Below are positions 40,501 to 47,475 of a stretch of DNA of 64,000 nucleotides, piece after piece. Every line of letters starts with the position of its first letter. Within the stretch, counting starts at the first letter, position 1. The position numbers and the translations under genes were made by a program. Under the pieces are notes generated by a model. It saw only the letters and a list, made by a program, of their open reading frames with translations. It did not search any database and was not told the DNA's origin. This stretch comes from Monarcha castaneiventris obscurior (taxonomy: Eukaryota > Chordata > Aves > Passeriformes > Monarchidae): the NCBI GenBank assembly GCA_026261815.1, contig JAMPIT010000886.1:20628001-20692000 (forward strand), given 5' to 3'.

Positions 40501-43500
40501 AGCAGACTCATGTGATTCCTTTGGGTCAGATGAACAGAGTGCAGGAAGCAGGTAGACTTCTGCTACAGAAGGATTACTAAATGTCTTTCCCTGCCTGAAA
40601 GGATTGGAAGGCAGCCAGTGCCCAAACTGTGGAACTTGCACAGAGACAACGGATGTTTTGTCAAAGTCATGTCACCGGCATTTGGAATGGTTGCTCTTGT
40701 GTTGTGCTGGGGCTCGAGTGGCGGTGAAAACCCATCAAGTAGTGTGTGGCACTGGGACAACAGATGTTGACTGATTTGGGGATGTGCTCTCATTGCCATG
40801 GAGTTTTGCTCCAGTGGGTGATGCTTGACCCCAATCTCTGTTAACCCCTCATTGGAGAGGCTGTAATATTTGCCTGTTTTTACAGTGTTTTGCAACTCAC
40901 CATGTGCTGGAAGACTGGTATGTGCAAAAATACTTGAGAGTTGTGTTGGCCTTCTTCATATTCAGAGTATCAGGCGAATGTTTTCAGTTATTTTTTATCC
41001 TGTATTTTGATGCTAAAAAGCCACCACAAAGCAAAGAGAACAGTCCTGAAGGCCTTAGGGTCTGACAGCTGCCAGCCTTAGTCGTAGTCTGATGCTGTGA
41101 CTTTTCATTGTGAGAAACCATTTCTGTACTCCTCCAAAGAGTTATGAGTCTTTCAGAAGTGCTAATTCATCCTAGAACACTTAAAATGCTGAAAGGAGAA
41201 AACAACCCCACCCTTTCCGGTTGCCATTGTTTATGGCTTCCATAAACTTGTTTTCGGTTCCTGCAGTACTGTTTCACTGTTCCTGAATTACATAATCATG
41301 TGGTGATGCCTGAGCTCTGGCAATAATTTAGCTCGTTCTTATGGGTCATTCTCCTTGGCCAGACTTCAAATGCAGTATGAATTTTGCCCCACTTTGCGGG
41401 TTGTTTGGCACCTTGTGTCTCCTTGGTTGAGGAGGTCAGACAGATCTTTCCTGGGAGACACACTGTTCTCAGGTATTCAACTGTTCAGTAGCAAACAAGG
41501 AAGGAAAAAGAAAAGGAGCTTAGAGCATTGCTCAAGCTGGTGTAGTAGCACCACAGAGAAGCCATGAAACAAGGGTAACAATGTGCACACACCTAATGGC
41601 ATTTCTGCTCTGGAGTTCTCAAGCAAACCTTGCTTTTTACTTTTTGTACCTTTTTTGAGAGGGACGGATAAATTTGAGTCTGTTGTCAGAGTGCAGCTTA
41701 GTGACTCAGTGTTAACTGCTGTTGGTACAAGTTTAGGTGGTACAGTGCAATGGATTTTGCTCATACTAGTTAAGTGTCTGAAGGTGACAACTTCTCAAGT
41801 CTCCTTGCTGATTTTACATGCTGCCAGTGTATGCAGTGACTGTTCTTTCCAAGGATGGATTGTAGGTCAGCCTCCAGGAACAGTCTTCCTGAATGGAGTG
41901 ATAGCTGTTGTACAGCTCAAGTGGAAGAACCTTGCCTTGTTGGACTTGATCTTTGAGTGACTTAATACTGTTCCTGCTCAGTAATTTTCCTAGCTGTTTC
42001 TCATCAGGTGTAGACATACATGTGATTGTTTCCCTGGCTGAGAAATCAGAACCAAACATTTTATTTAGTAATAGCAAAGGCCTTTGAATCAACACATACA
42101 TGTGAACTACAGATTTTGTGCATGTTCACGAGATACTGCAGAAAAGATGGACACACATGTAACTGACCCCATCAGGCCCAGCTTGCAAACAAAATAGAGC
42201 TATTCCTGGCCCATTGTATTTCAGTTGTAAGCCTGTGGGTTTTGGTTGCTGTATTGTTCTGTTTAGGGGAATATAACCCTACACTGGCAGGGGGCAGTTA
42301 GGTGAAGGAGATAATGTCCCAAGTAAACCTTCTTTTAGGCTGGTGCTGGGTCCTAATGCTGCTGTTTTGCTCTCTTCAGTAGGCAGTGTCCATGCAGGAT
42401 CAACGTTCCCAGCGATTCAGGGTGCTTCCTTGACAACTCTGTCCTCACAGCCCAACTCCCTTGTTACAGGGGGTTTTCCTGCCGAGGATGAGCAGCACAG
42501 TCAGCCTGTGAGCCCCCAGGGTCTGCACTACCTCCACTCTGCATACCGAGTTGGTAAGGATGGCCAAATGGGTTTCTGTAGCCCCCTTGAGAGGGATTCA
42601 GGACAAGGCTGCAGGTTTTCACTGTCATTTGGCAGTTTTGTACTGCACCTGTTGGGGGTGAATGCACCTGAGGGACATGGGAAAAACAAGTGGTTTTTGG
42701 ACAATCTTACGATGTTTTTAGACTCCACAATATGTGGAGTCTAAAGCATTGTAAGATTGAACAATTGCTTTTCAGGACCATCAGAGCAGAAAAGCAAGCT
42801 AGGTGGGTTAGAGCTGGGAAGAGTCTTGCCTTTCAGCAGATGTACATAAAGGAGTCTGCAGAGGGCTCCAAGGATGCGACTGTGCAAATTGTGACTATAT
42901 GATAAAATGGTATTTGGCTCCTGCTGCTCATGGATGGCGAAGGCACACCTCTAGTGTAATACCAGCTGAGTCTTCAGAGGCACAAAGGGAAGTGCCCTGT
43001 GCCTCTCCAGTTAATTTGTTGAAGACAGCTGCAGAGGGAACTTACATTTAGTGAAGAGTGGGTATGTAATTAGCATTCCTTTCCCAGTCATACTGGTTAT
43101 GAGGAAATAAGAGTCTCTGCCTGAATTGCCATTGGCACGAGGATATCAGCTGTAGGGTTTGTGATTAAGCTTAGATTGCAGTAAGCTACTGTAGTAGTAA
43201 GTAGTAAGTGACTTGTACATACTCGTGGTCTAATCCAGTGGATACTCAGTGTAGGAGAAGGAAGCCTCTAAAATAAGCAAAGGAAGAGAAACAGCAAGAA
43301 AATGGAAGGAAAGCTTGACTTCTTTTGTTGAAAGCTACAGTAGAAAGTACTTGTTAGCTAGAAAGGGGTGCAGATTCATGCAGGTGTCATTTAAAATATC
43401 ACAGTGGTACATGGCAAGCCATGAAGGGTGTTTAATAGCCTGAGTAAGAGAGAGGCAAAGGCAGGGAATATGGTCTGGAAGATCAAGAAGTGGCACATGT

Positions 43501-46500
43501 TGGTATTTGAATACCCTTTAAATGGGTGGATTTGTCTGAAGAACTGTAATGGCATACGTGAAATGTTTGCAGATTGGCAATACTGCAGCTCAGTGTTGGC
43601 CTGTTGTCTTTGCAGCAGAGGAACTTGGTTTGGGGTAGCTTCTCTGTTGCAAAATTTAGATCAAAAGCTTTGCTTTCAGGATGCCTCTTGTAGTGCAGCC
43701 TTTGGGGCTCTCTGCTTGGCGCTGCCTGGGTGCTTGAGTGTCTTTGCAGCTCTGGTGAGGGGTGATGGCTGTGCAGGTTTCCCAGCCTGGAGCAGCAGAT
43801 CCAGATGTTCTTGCAGATGGTTCCTGTGCTGGTAGGCTCCAAGACTGGCCTTTATTTCCTTCTGGACTCTTTGCAGCTGTGGAATTTTCTGTAGGCCGGT
43901 CAGGTTGTGTTGCAGTGAGTGAAATGCTAGGCTAAGCCTTACTGGGCAGGAGTGCTGCTTGACTGTGGCTGCCCCTTTCTCACAGGGATGCTGGCTCTGG
44001 AGATGCTTGGCCGAAGAGCTCACAACGACCATCCCAACAACTTCTCCCGCAGCCCGCCCTACACTGAGGATGTAAAATGGCTCCTTGGGTTAGCTGCAAA
44101 GTTAGGTAAGGCTCAGAGCAGTACTTAACAGAGATCCACTTGCTGGGATTTGGGCCATGACGGGAAAAAGCTCTTGAAAGAGTGAAACTTAAAAGATTGG
44201 GTGAGCCTGATACCAATCCCATTCCTGAGAGTGTTTCAGAAGATCCCTACTGCTCTTTCATCCACTCATTTGTCTGATTTTTGGGTTCTGTAGGCATGCT
44301 GTTGAATTTTGAGGCACTGGATGAAGTACATTAAATTGGACAGGGTTCAGAGCTTGTATCTCTTCCATTCTATAATATCTTTTCTATTTCCACTATATTG
44401 TAGGTATTCCTTTTTCTTATGTATATTTATACCTTCTGTGAAGACCTTTTATAGCAATAGATGCTCAAACCACCTATGTTTTGGGGAGCTGTTTGTTTTT
44501 ACCTCCATTTTTCTCTTGGATCTTTTTTGTCGGATCATTTTTTAAATTCTTCCATAAGCAGTAAGAACTAAAAAGCCCTTTACAGACAGCCTGTTTAGTG
44601 GCATAGCTTCTGCTGCTCCTGCTGTCAGAGCTCCACTGTAGGAAGTGGTGTGGGGAAGCTTGACTTATGTCTACAGCCTCCTTTTAAAGCTGTGCTGAGT
44701 GCTGAGGTATCTGGGTGCTTCCTTGATGGGCAGTCAGGAAACAATGGAGAAGGTACACTGTTATCCATGTCTCTCTAGTTACCTTGCCATGTTAGCTTTC
44801 TTTCACATCCCCTTTAAAGAAAGGTGAATTTAGGAACACCAGTGACTGATGTGGTACCTTGGTTTCTCCTCAGACCTGACAGATACACCAGAATGTTCTC
44901 TGTTCCCATGAGTTTGCTAGACTGTCTCCCCCAAGCCTTCTGCAGGATGCAGTGCATTGAGAAGAAGGTGCTCCAGATCCAGGTCCTTGCTGTGAGGTGT
45001 GATTTCTTGTGTGTCTGTTACCTTAACACCGTTGTTCTGACTTCTTCCTGTGCAGGTGTAAACTACGTGCATCAGTTTTGCGTTGGTGCAGCCAAGGGGG
45101 TGCTGAGCCCTTTTGTGCTCCAGGAGATCATCATGGAAGCTCTGCAGAGGCTCAACCCTGCCCATGTGCACAACCACCTGCGCACCCCAGCCTTCCACCA
45201 GCTGGTGCAGCGGTGTCAGCAGGCCTATATGCAGGTAAAGTGTGCCTTATCTTCCTGCCTGTCAGAGCTGCCAGGCCATTGCCTGCCTTGCAGGTGCTGC
45301 CTGTGTCTGCATGTACAGAGGGGAAGGAGCCTTGGGCACTGGGAGCTGAAGTGGTCTGTTTCCTGCTGCATCCCTCTCCCTCAGCAGGGACTGTAGTGGA
45401 TATCACCTGCCTCTGTGGAGGCTGCATGCAAAGGAGCTTACAGTACTGCTTCTGCCAAGGCCTTCCACCTCCTGTGCTCTTCCACAGAGGCTGGGGTGGT
45501 TTTGTGTCTTTCTCACTCCAAATGCTACCTGTACCTTTTAACTCCTAAACTTTTTCTTTGCTATGTTTTTAAGCCCCCTGTCCACCCCTGTCCCTAGCCC
45601 ATCTTCTTTTCTTGCCTTGTTAGTAGCCTGTTTTCCCCTCATCACTAAGCCCTGGCATGGCTGCCTGGTGTGCCAGTGCTGACACCAACAGTAGAAATGA
45701 CTTGGTCAGCTACCAGTACAGATGTCCCAGGCTTTAATGAAACCAGGACAAGTAAGTTTCAGTGAGCCAGCTGGAATATCAAAGCTGCCTGTTCCTTAAA
45801 ACAGTGCAATCTGGACACCTCACATATACCTGCTTCTCCTGAATAAATGACCTAAAGGTGATTCTGTAGCCATATTGTCCAGATTGGATTAGCTGTCCTA
45901 TCACCCTAGGTGGTATTTTTGAGACATGACAGCTTCTTCATTTGACCTCAAAAGCTGAACGCACAGGTTTGGGGCCTTATTTGAGAAGCTGATAGAAGTG
46001 ACAGCCTAGAGATATTTTGTAGCAACATAGTGTAAACTTTACTTGGCCCATGGCCCTTAGCAAAGGAGATCTGCAGTGACCAGGCTGGGTGTAACCTGCA
46101 GAATGAAAGGTTGTGAGGGTTGGATGCTGGTGGGGTAGAATGTTACTTGGCCCTCTAGTGCTGGACAGCCCAATTCAGTGCTCATGACAGAGAGGGTACT
46201 TGCTGATGCTATGTGCTGCATTTTGGTGCTCTGAGGGAGCACTGCCCTTGGCTGTGCTGGGGTGTAGGATACAGCACTGCTGCTTTTGAGATACTCTTCT
46301 CTGTCAGAGCCATGAGTCTTGGGACTGCTGGTGGGTAACAGCATCATGTGACCTATATTGCCCTGGGAGCTCAGTCCTCTTCTGAGTTTCACCAGCAGGA
46401 GCGTGGTGAGCAAATGCCTTAAGGCTCTTTCCCTGTTCCCATCCAGTACATCCATCATCGGCTGATCCACCTCACTCCAGCTGACTACGATGACTTTGTG

Positions 46501-46650
46501 AATGCCATCCGCAGCGCCAGAAGCGCCTTCTGCCTGACTCCCATGGGCATGATGCAGTTCAATGATATTCTCCAGAACCTAAAGCGCAGCAAGCAGACAA
46601 AGGAGCTGTGGCAAAGGGTCTCACTGGAAATGACCACCTTCTCACCATGA
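13404..46650 (+). CDS. ZSWIM8: ZSWIM8, zinc finger SWIM domain protein 8, E3 ligase substrate receptor (joined exons 2-26)
   Basis: The joined exons encode about 1761 residues and a stop with no frameshift or premature stop. Family knowledge: ZSWIM8 binds Elongin B/C and a cullin, acts in the cytoplasm, and ubiquitinates Argonaute bound to highly complementary targets, so that the microRNA is lost (target-directed microRNA degradation). Seen here, in order: a BC-box/Cul2-box-like segment in exon 2; the SWIM zinc motif CxC...CxH in exon 4; conserved helical regions in exons 5-9; a 336-codon acidic, probably disordered region in exon 10; conserved helical exons 11-15; Ser/Gly/Arg-rich linkers in exons 16-18; a strongly conserved block in exons 19-20; an Ala/Thr/Val/Pro/His-rich linker in exons 21-23; and a conserved C-terminal block in exons 24-26. 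The first exon, about 70 codons ending in phase 1, is missing. Confidence 0.96.
13558..14713 (+). other. ZSWIM8: ZSWIM8 intron 2
   Basis: This is an intron of about 1.2 kb. A short G-run (near 13941) is the only compositional oddity; no repeat, RNA gene or second coding frame is seen. Confidence 0.8.
14714..14808 (+). CDS. ZSWIM8: ZSWIM8 exon 3
   Basis: The exon lies between ttgcag and gtaaga. It encodes LYSCLANGSADEFQRGEQ and the following residues to KDPLQI, matching the vertebrate protein. It begins with the last base of an Arg codon and ends with the first base of a Gly codon, which agrees with exons 2 and 4. Confidence 0.95.
16561..16573 (+). repeat. poly(T) tract, 13 nt
   Basis: An uninterrupted run of 13 T in intron 3. 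It is a simple mononucleotide repeat with no retrocopy upstream that would make it a reverse poly(A) tail. Confidence 0.85.
16720..16780 (+). mobile_element. probable CR1 LINE 3'-end fragment
   Basis: The stretch from ttgagcaggg through ggtcttctccagcctcagag to attctacgattctttgatt resembles the end of avian CR1 elements: gagcaggg, then a pyrimidine-rich segment, then ATTCTATG-type terminal repeats. It is short and diverged, so the call comes from motif order rather than a full alignment. Confidence 0.5.
17892..17926. repeat. 12-bp perfect inverted repeat, 11-nt loop
   Basis: The left arm tgtccctctgga (17892-17903) is matched exactly by its reverse complement tccagagggaca (17915-17926), with 11 nt between them. 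Pairing beyond the arms is weak. It lies in intron 3 of ZSWIM8. Confidence 0.85.
18702..18874 (+). CDS. ZSWIM8: ZSWIM8 exon 4 (SWIM zinc-binding domain)
   Basis: The acceptor is tttgcccag and the donor is gtaggc. The exon encodes the SWIM motif: CTC at codons 18806-18814, then GAGAKW, then CAH at 18833-18841, which is the CxC(n)CxH zinc ligand pattern. FDRCRITSCSC precedes it and VVALCLFRIHN follows it. Base composition is strikingly unlike its surroundings: I count about 19 CpG dinucleotides in 173 nt, with G or C at almost every third codon position. Confidence 0.96.
18875..20551 (+). other. ZSWIM8: ZSWIM8 intron 4
   Basis: A 1.7-kb intron. The high CpG content of exon 4 falls away within about 150 nt of the donor; the rest is ordinary AT-rich sequence with no recognisable element. 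Confidence 0.8.
20552..20659 (+). CDS. ZSWIM8: ZSWIM8 exon 5
   Basis: Thirty-six codons in phase 0 between cttcag and gtaagt. They encode ASAVCLRAPVSESLSRLQ through ISELPQQ, directly after the SWIM domain, and match the vertebrate protein almost residue for residue. Confidence 0.95.
20660..23450 (+). other. ZSWIM8: ZSWIM8 intron 5
   Basis: A 2.8-kb AT-rich intron. Short open frames occur but none has splice borders in phase or a recognisable product. No repeat is seen. Confidence 0.8.
23451..23532 (+). CDS. ZSWIM8: ZSWIM8 exon 6
   Basis: The exon lies between ttttcag and gtaatt. It encodes ILPTAQRLLDELLSSQ and then STAINTVCGAP, and ends one base into an Asp codon. It continues the conserved helical region after the SWIM motif. 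Confidence 0.95.
24181..24301 (+). CDS. ZSWIM8: ZSWIM8 exon 7
   Basis: The acceptor is ttttgtaag. The donor gtaaac lacks the usual G at +5. The exon encodes PTAGPSASDQSTWYLDES and then SDNIKKTLHKFCGPSPVVF. Both phases fit exons 6 and 8. Introns 6 (648 nt) and 7 (349 nt) on either side show nothing further. Confidence 0.95.
24651..24852 (+). CDS. ZSWIM8: ZSWIM8 exon 8
   Basis: The acceptor is gtacag and the donor is gtatct. The exon encodes DVNSMYLSSTEPPAAAEWAC, the segment containing REPEGIWNLLSIVREMFKRR, and LLEILTDQCLNYEQ, and matches vertebrate ZSWIM8 closely. The donor superficially recalls a U12-type site, but no U12 branch point is seen before exon 9. Confidence 0.95.
24853..25726 (+). 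other. ZSWIM8: ZSWIM8 intron 8
   Basis: An 874-nt intron, T-rich, with a short TA run near 25222. No gene or element is recognised. Confidence 0.75.
25727..25902 (+). CDS. ZSWIM8: ZSWIM8 exon 9
   Basis: The exon lies between ttctgcag and gtgagc. It encodes ITGWWYSVRTSASHSSASG, then TGRSNGQSEVAAHACASMCD, then LWRLAVLDPTISPQ. It ends two bases into an Arg codon that exon 10 completes. Confidence 0.95.
25903..28247 (+). other. ZSWIM8: ZSWIM8 intron 9
   Basis: A 2.3-kb intron. A small tandem duplication of a 15-nt core (catctttatttagca, twice) occurs at 26454-26485. No coding or RNA feature is recognised. Confidence 0.8.
26454..26485 (+). repeat. 16-nt direct tandem duplication
   Basis: Two adjacent 16-nt copies that begin catctttatttagca and differ only at the last base. 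It looks like a local slippage or duplication event in intron 9. Confidence 0.85.
28248..29256 (+). CDS. ZSWIM8: ZSWIM8 exon 10 (large acidic disordered region)
   Basis: The acceptor is ctcttag and the donor is gtgagc; at 1009 nt it is the largest exon here. It starts with conserved RRDLCSQLRQWQLKVIDNVK and EACYFNWEEAYPIPGITY. A variable stretch follows (WVKAIQQRSCRLQCVESAC and Pro-rich sequence), then conserved islands: RRLSAEGDKA, RMSSEDSSLEPDLAEMSLDD, EEDGGVYFSEGPEP, then a long Glu/Asp/Gly-rich tail ending FAGIKPLEQENRME. The acidic, Ser-rich sequence looks intrinsically disordered. The Ser-rich islands could be phosphorylation or docking motifs; that is inference. Confidence 0.95.
29257..30059 (+). 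other. ZSWIM8: ZSWIM8 intron 10
   Basis: An 803-nt intron with no recognisable repeat, RNA or second gene. Confidence 0.75.
30060..30191 (+). CDS. ZSWIM8: ZSWIM8 exon 11
   Basis: Forty-four codons, phase 0 at both ends, between cttgcag and gtacag. They encode ILFACAEALYAHGYSSEACR and LARDLLANPPDLKVEQPPTK. The helical, TPR-like look of this segment is typical of the conserved middle of ZSWIM8-family proteins. Confidence 0.95.
30721..30900 (+). CDS. ZSWIM8: ZSWIM8 exon 12
   Basis: Sixty codons in phase 0 between caaacag and gtatga. They encode GKKNKVSTSKQTWMATNTLS, then AAFLLTVLSERLEYHNLAFR and GMFALELQRPPASTKALE. Intron 11 before it (529 nt) shows nothing else. Confidence 0.95.
30901..32198 (+). 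other. ZSWIM8: ZSWIM8 intron 12
   Basis: A 1.3-kb intron. Only a 10-nt direct repeat (tccatatttg twice, near 31309) stands out. Confidence 0.75.
32199..32382 (+). CDS. ZSWIM8: ZSWIM8 exon 13
   Basis: The exon lies between ctaccag and gtactg. It encodes VKLAYQESEIAALLKKIPLG, then EELREGTLCDYRPVLPLMLA and SFIFDVLC, ending one base into a Val codon. It is highly conserved. Confidence 0.95.
32949..33047 (+). CDS. ZSWIM8: ZSWIM8 exon 14
   Basis: The exon lies between ctttcag and gtaaga. It encodes VSPTGSRPPSRNWNNEMPGD and EELGFEAAVAAL. Introns 13 (566 nt) and 14 (904 nt) on either side show no additional features. Confidence 0.95.
33952..34076 (+). CDS. ZSWIM8: ZSWIM8 exon 15
   Basis: The exon lies between gctgcag and gtgagt. 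It encodes MKTTVSEAEHPLLCEGTRRE then KGDLALVLMITYKDDQSKL and KK. Confidence 0.95.
34077..35345 (+). other. ZSWIM8: ZSWIM8 intron 15
   Basis: A 1.3-kb intron. The exon 15 frame stays open for about 270 nt past the donor, but that sequence is not conserved in character and is treated as intronic. No repeat or RNA gene is seen. Confidence 0.75.
35346..35577 (+). CDS. ZSWIM8: ZSWIM8 exon 16
   Basis: The acceptor is ttgttaaag, a less common AAG acceptor, and the donor is gtaaga. The exon encodes ILDKLLDRESQTHKPQTLSS and FYSSSKPTVANQKSPSKHA, then an Ala/Gln/Ser-rich linker that is less conserved than the start. Confidence 0.93.
35828..35980 (+). CDS. ZSWIM8: ZSWIM8 exon 17
   Basis: The exon lies between tatgcag and gtggga. 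It encodes ESSQRSPCEPAAEA, then EGKVPSRLALGSRGGYNGRC and WGSPVRQKKKHT. The basic RQKKKH patch at the end could act in nuclear import or RNA contact; that is inference. Confidence 0.93.
35981..36963 (+). other. ZSWIM8: ZSWIM8 intron 17 with CR1 insertion
   Basis: A 983-nt intron. A sense-oriented CR1 LINE 3' fragment occupies about 36067-36285; the remainder is unique sequence. Confidence 0.85.
36067..36285 (+). mobile_element. CR1 LINE, 5'-truncated 3'-end fragment
   Basis: The run of motifs is characteristic of avian CR1: aggagctttttacaaggaca, agctttaaactgaaagaggag, attagatgttaggaagaag, ttctttattgtgagg, ctctgaacaggttgcacagag, ggatgccccatccctggga and gttggatggggtttggagca, followed by acctgttctatgac. 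The usual segment between the gagcaacctg motif and the terminal ATTCTATG repeat is largely missing, which indicates an internal deletion. The insertion has the same orientation as ZSWIM8 and carries no coding capacity. Confidence 0.88.
36964..37186 (+). CDS. ZSWIM8: ZSWIM8 exon 18 (Ser-rich linker)
   Basis: The acceptor is ggtgttgtag and the donor is gtaatg. The exon encodes MASIDSSAPETTSDSSPTLS, RRPLRGGWATTSWGRGQDSD and then a long Ser run with SGSRRASGGARAKTVEVG. It is low complexity, probably disordered, and rich in possible phosphorylation sites; it is strongly conserved in vertebrates. Confidence 0.95.
37364..37653 (+). CDS. ZSWIM8: ZSWIM8 exon 19
   Basis: The acceptor is cttctag. The donor gttaca is far from consensus after the GT. 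The exon encodes YKGRRLESHAPHVPNQPSEA, AAHFYFELAKTVLIKAGGNS, HLCAFEIGLYALGLHNFVSP and NWLSRTYSSHVSWIT. This is one of the most conserved parts of the protein. Confidence 0.95.
37654..38401 (+). other. ZSWIM8: ZSWIM8 intron 19
   Basis: A 748-nt intron with a weak donor; nothing else is recognised. Confidence 0.75.
38402..38625 (+). CDS. ZSWIM8: ZSWIM8 exon 20
   Basis: The exon lies between cctcttag and gtgagc. It encodes QAMEIGSAALNILVECWDGH, then LTPPEVASLADRASRARDSN and the block ending NEIQRALVQCKEQ. It is near identical to mammalian ZSWIM8. Confidence 0.95.
38904..39386 (+). CDS. ZSWIM8: ZSWIM8 exon 21
   Basis: 161 codons between tcccag and gtgagt. The start is conserved (DNLMLEKACMAVEEAAKGGG, FEVAHQWYWLYEQT). 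The rest is an Ala/Thr/Val-rich and then Pro/His-rich linker that includes VTVAAAVTAAATVMPVISVG. A short in-frame CA repeat (about 39247-39259) gives HTHT. CpG-rich sequence near 39065-39110 encodes the Ala/Gly/Arg-rich variable stretch. Confidence 0.94.
39978..40146 (+). CDS. ZSWIM8: ZSWIM8 exon 22
   Basis: The acceptor is gttgtag and the donor is gtgagt, one base into a codon. The exon encodes GVHPAFIGAQYPYSVTTPSL and a Pro/Val/Ser-rich linker ending SNVA. The frame stays open for eight codons past the donor (starting REL, then QLWAQ) before a stop. This resembles extra residues I recall in the mammalian protein at this point, so the exon may once have been longer. Confidence 0.9.
40147..42379 (+). 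other. ZSWIM8: ZSWIM8 intron 22
   Basis: A 2.2-kb intron. A 125-codon open frame at 41583-41960 has no recognisable product and is treated as chance. No repeats are seen. Confidence 0.8.
42377..42382 (+). promoter_or_regulatory. ZSWIM8: tandem NAGNAG splice acceptor (cagtag)
   Basis: Two AG acceptors three bases apart follow a T/C-rich tract (tctcttcagtag). Use of the first gives Leu-Gly at the junction (c+TA, GGC); use of the second gives Arg (c+GC). Both keep the frame, so the choice changes one residue in length. Confidence 0.75.
42383..42553 (+). CDS. ZSWIM8: ZSWIM8 exon 23
   Basis: The start is drawn at the downstream AG of the tandem acceptor; 42380 is the alternative. The donor is gtaagg. 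The exon encodes SVHAGSTFPAIQGASLTTLS, a variable linker and LHYLHSAYRV. The conserved FPAIQGASL and AYRVG confirm the frame. Confidence 0.92.
42554..43985 (+). other. ZSWIM8: ZSWIM8 intron 23 with hairpin
   Basis: A 1.4-kb intron. It contains the long hairpin at 42702-42759 about 150 nt past the donor. No other element is recognised. Confidence 0.8.
42702..42759 (+). repeat. 27-bp near-perfect hairpin with 3-nt loop
   Basis: The arms 42702-42729 and 42733-42759 are reverse complements. The inner 12 bp (ttagactccaca / tgtggagtctaa) are perfect and the loop is ata (42730-42732). Outside these are an outer perfect run (caatcttac / gtaagattg), one bulged T, and two positions that break DNA symmetry but form G-U pairs in sense-strand RNA. 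It lies inside a ZSWIM8 intron. Its origin is unknown: a palindrome from template switching, a small fold-back element or an RNA hairpin. Confidence 0.9.
43986..44105 (+). CDS. ZSWIM8: ZSWIM8 exon 24
   Basis: The exon lies between ctcacag and gtaagg. It encodes MLALEMLGRRAHNDHPNNFS and RSPPYTEDVKWLLGLAAKL, the start of the conserved C-terminal block. Confidence 0.95.
44106..45055 (+). other. ZSWIM8: ZSWIM8 intron 24
   Basis: A 950-nt intron with no recognisable internal feature. Confidence 0.75.
45056..45234 (+). CDS. ZSWIM8: ZSWIM8 exon 25
   Basis: The exon lies between ctgtgcag and gtaaag. It encodes VNYVHQFCVGAAKGVLSPFV, LQEIIMEALQRLNPAHVHN and FHQLVQRCQQAYMQ; strongly conserved. Confidence 0.95.
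45235..46446 (+). other. ZSWIM8: ZSWIM8 intron 25
   Basis: A 1.2-kb intron with no recognisable element or second gene. Confidence 0.75.
46447..46650 (+). CDS. ZSWIM8: ZSWIM8 exon 26, C-terminal coding exon with stop
   Basis: After catccag it encodes YIHHRLIHLTPADYDDFVNA, IRSARSAFCLTPMGMMQFND and NLKRSKQTKELWQRVSLEMT, then TFSP and TGA at 46648-46650. The C-terminus matches mammalian ZSWIM8 almost exactly. Confidence 0.97.
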   Translation, partial: YIHHRLIHLTPADYDDFVNAIRSARSAFCLTPMGMMQFNDILQNLKRSKQTKELWQRVSLEMTTFSP

Positions 46651-47470
46651 CATCGGGTGGAGCTCCACGGACACACAACTCTTTGCCCAACATAGTTGTA
46701 GTTCCATTTACACCATCCTTCCTTCTGGTGTCTTTTTTATTTTAGTTTTAACTTGTTGGAAACCACTGATCTGATGTATTTATACCATGACATTCCTCTC
46801 CAGCACTGTTGCGTGTTGGCGCTCTGCTTTGCTCGCTCTTCCTCCTCCTTCTCAGTGGGCTGCAGGCTTCAGAAGCATCAGGAAACGAGAAGGAAGTTGA
46901 GCTGGCTGCCCTGTGGTGTAGTCACTGCTTTTTTCCCTGAGCCCCGGGAGGCTGTCCTGCGAGCAGTTTGCAGTGTGATTACGCACGTGTTAGAGGGGTT
47001 GGGGATTCTGTCTTAAATATTTATTTTTGGCATTTATAAATATGTAAACTTTTTTTTTTTATGGGCTTCTCTTACTCCACACACCATCTCCTGTCGGGAG
47101 TGGCTGGAACTGCTGTGCACAGTGAGTGCTCCCTCCATCCCTTTCAGCAACTCCTGGTGAGAGAAGCTGAGACTGGAGTAGCAGGGCCAGGGCCACCTCT
47201 GCAGCTTTCTGCAGCAGCTGAGGGCAGAGGCTGGAGCTTGGGCAGTCAGTCCTTGACTGCACTGAGCTACCTGGAGACTGCCAGAAGTGCTTGAGCTCTT
47301 TCTCAGGAGTGTCCCTCACTGGGCACTGCTGGCTCATAGAATGTTTTGATCCTGGTTGTTACAAGTTGTACAATCCTGTTTCTTTTGGCTGGGATATTAC
47401 TCTCCTGTAATCAGTTTCTTATCCCTTGTCTCTTCTCGTTTCCTGATTAAACACTCGTTTTCTTAGACTG
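46651..47470 (+). other. ZSWIM8: ZSWIM8 3'UTR
   Basis: About 820 nt of untranslated sequence after the stop. It includes AT-rich patches (near 46730-46790 and 47018-47060, with ATTTATTT and a T tract) that could hold stability elements. The 3' end is set from the ATTAAA signal at 47446; the exact cleavage site is inferred. Confidence 0.75.
47446..47451 (+). terminator. ZSWIM8: ZSWIM8 poly(A) signal ATTAAA
   Basis: The common variant ATTAAA is followed 10-40 nt later by T-rich sequence and then a tgatgttgg element, a good arrangement for cleavage near 47465-47475. A canonical AATAAA at 48484-48489 could serve a longer 3'UTR form. Confidence 0.7.
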
Positions 47471-47475
47471 ACTCT

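Larger units (their letters stand above)
1..47470 (+). other. ZSWIM8: ZSWIM8 gene, partial at 5' end (intron 1 to poly(A) site)
   Basis: This is the transcription unit of ZSWIM8 (zinc finger SWIM-type containing 8, EBAX-1 orthologue). It includes 13.4 kb of intron 1, 25 coding exons and the 3'UTR. I found it by reading exons with GT-AG borders whose phases agree from one to the next and whose translation matches vertebrate ZSWIM8 from the residues after exon 1 to the C-terminal stop. The start codon and promoter are not in the window: no open frame for the expected acidic N-terminus is visible in 1-13403. Introns shorter than 700 bases that are not listed separately show nothing beyond splice signals. 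The + strand is T- and G-rich throughout, as expected of the sense strand of a germline-expressed gene. Confidence 0.95.

Noticed and set aside
41583..41960. 125-codon open frame in ZSWIM8 intron 22
   Set aside because: The product is unrecognisable and hydrophobic, as T-rich DNA predicts, and the frame has no matching splice borders.
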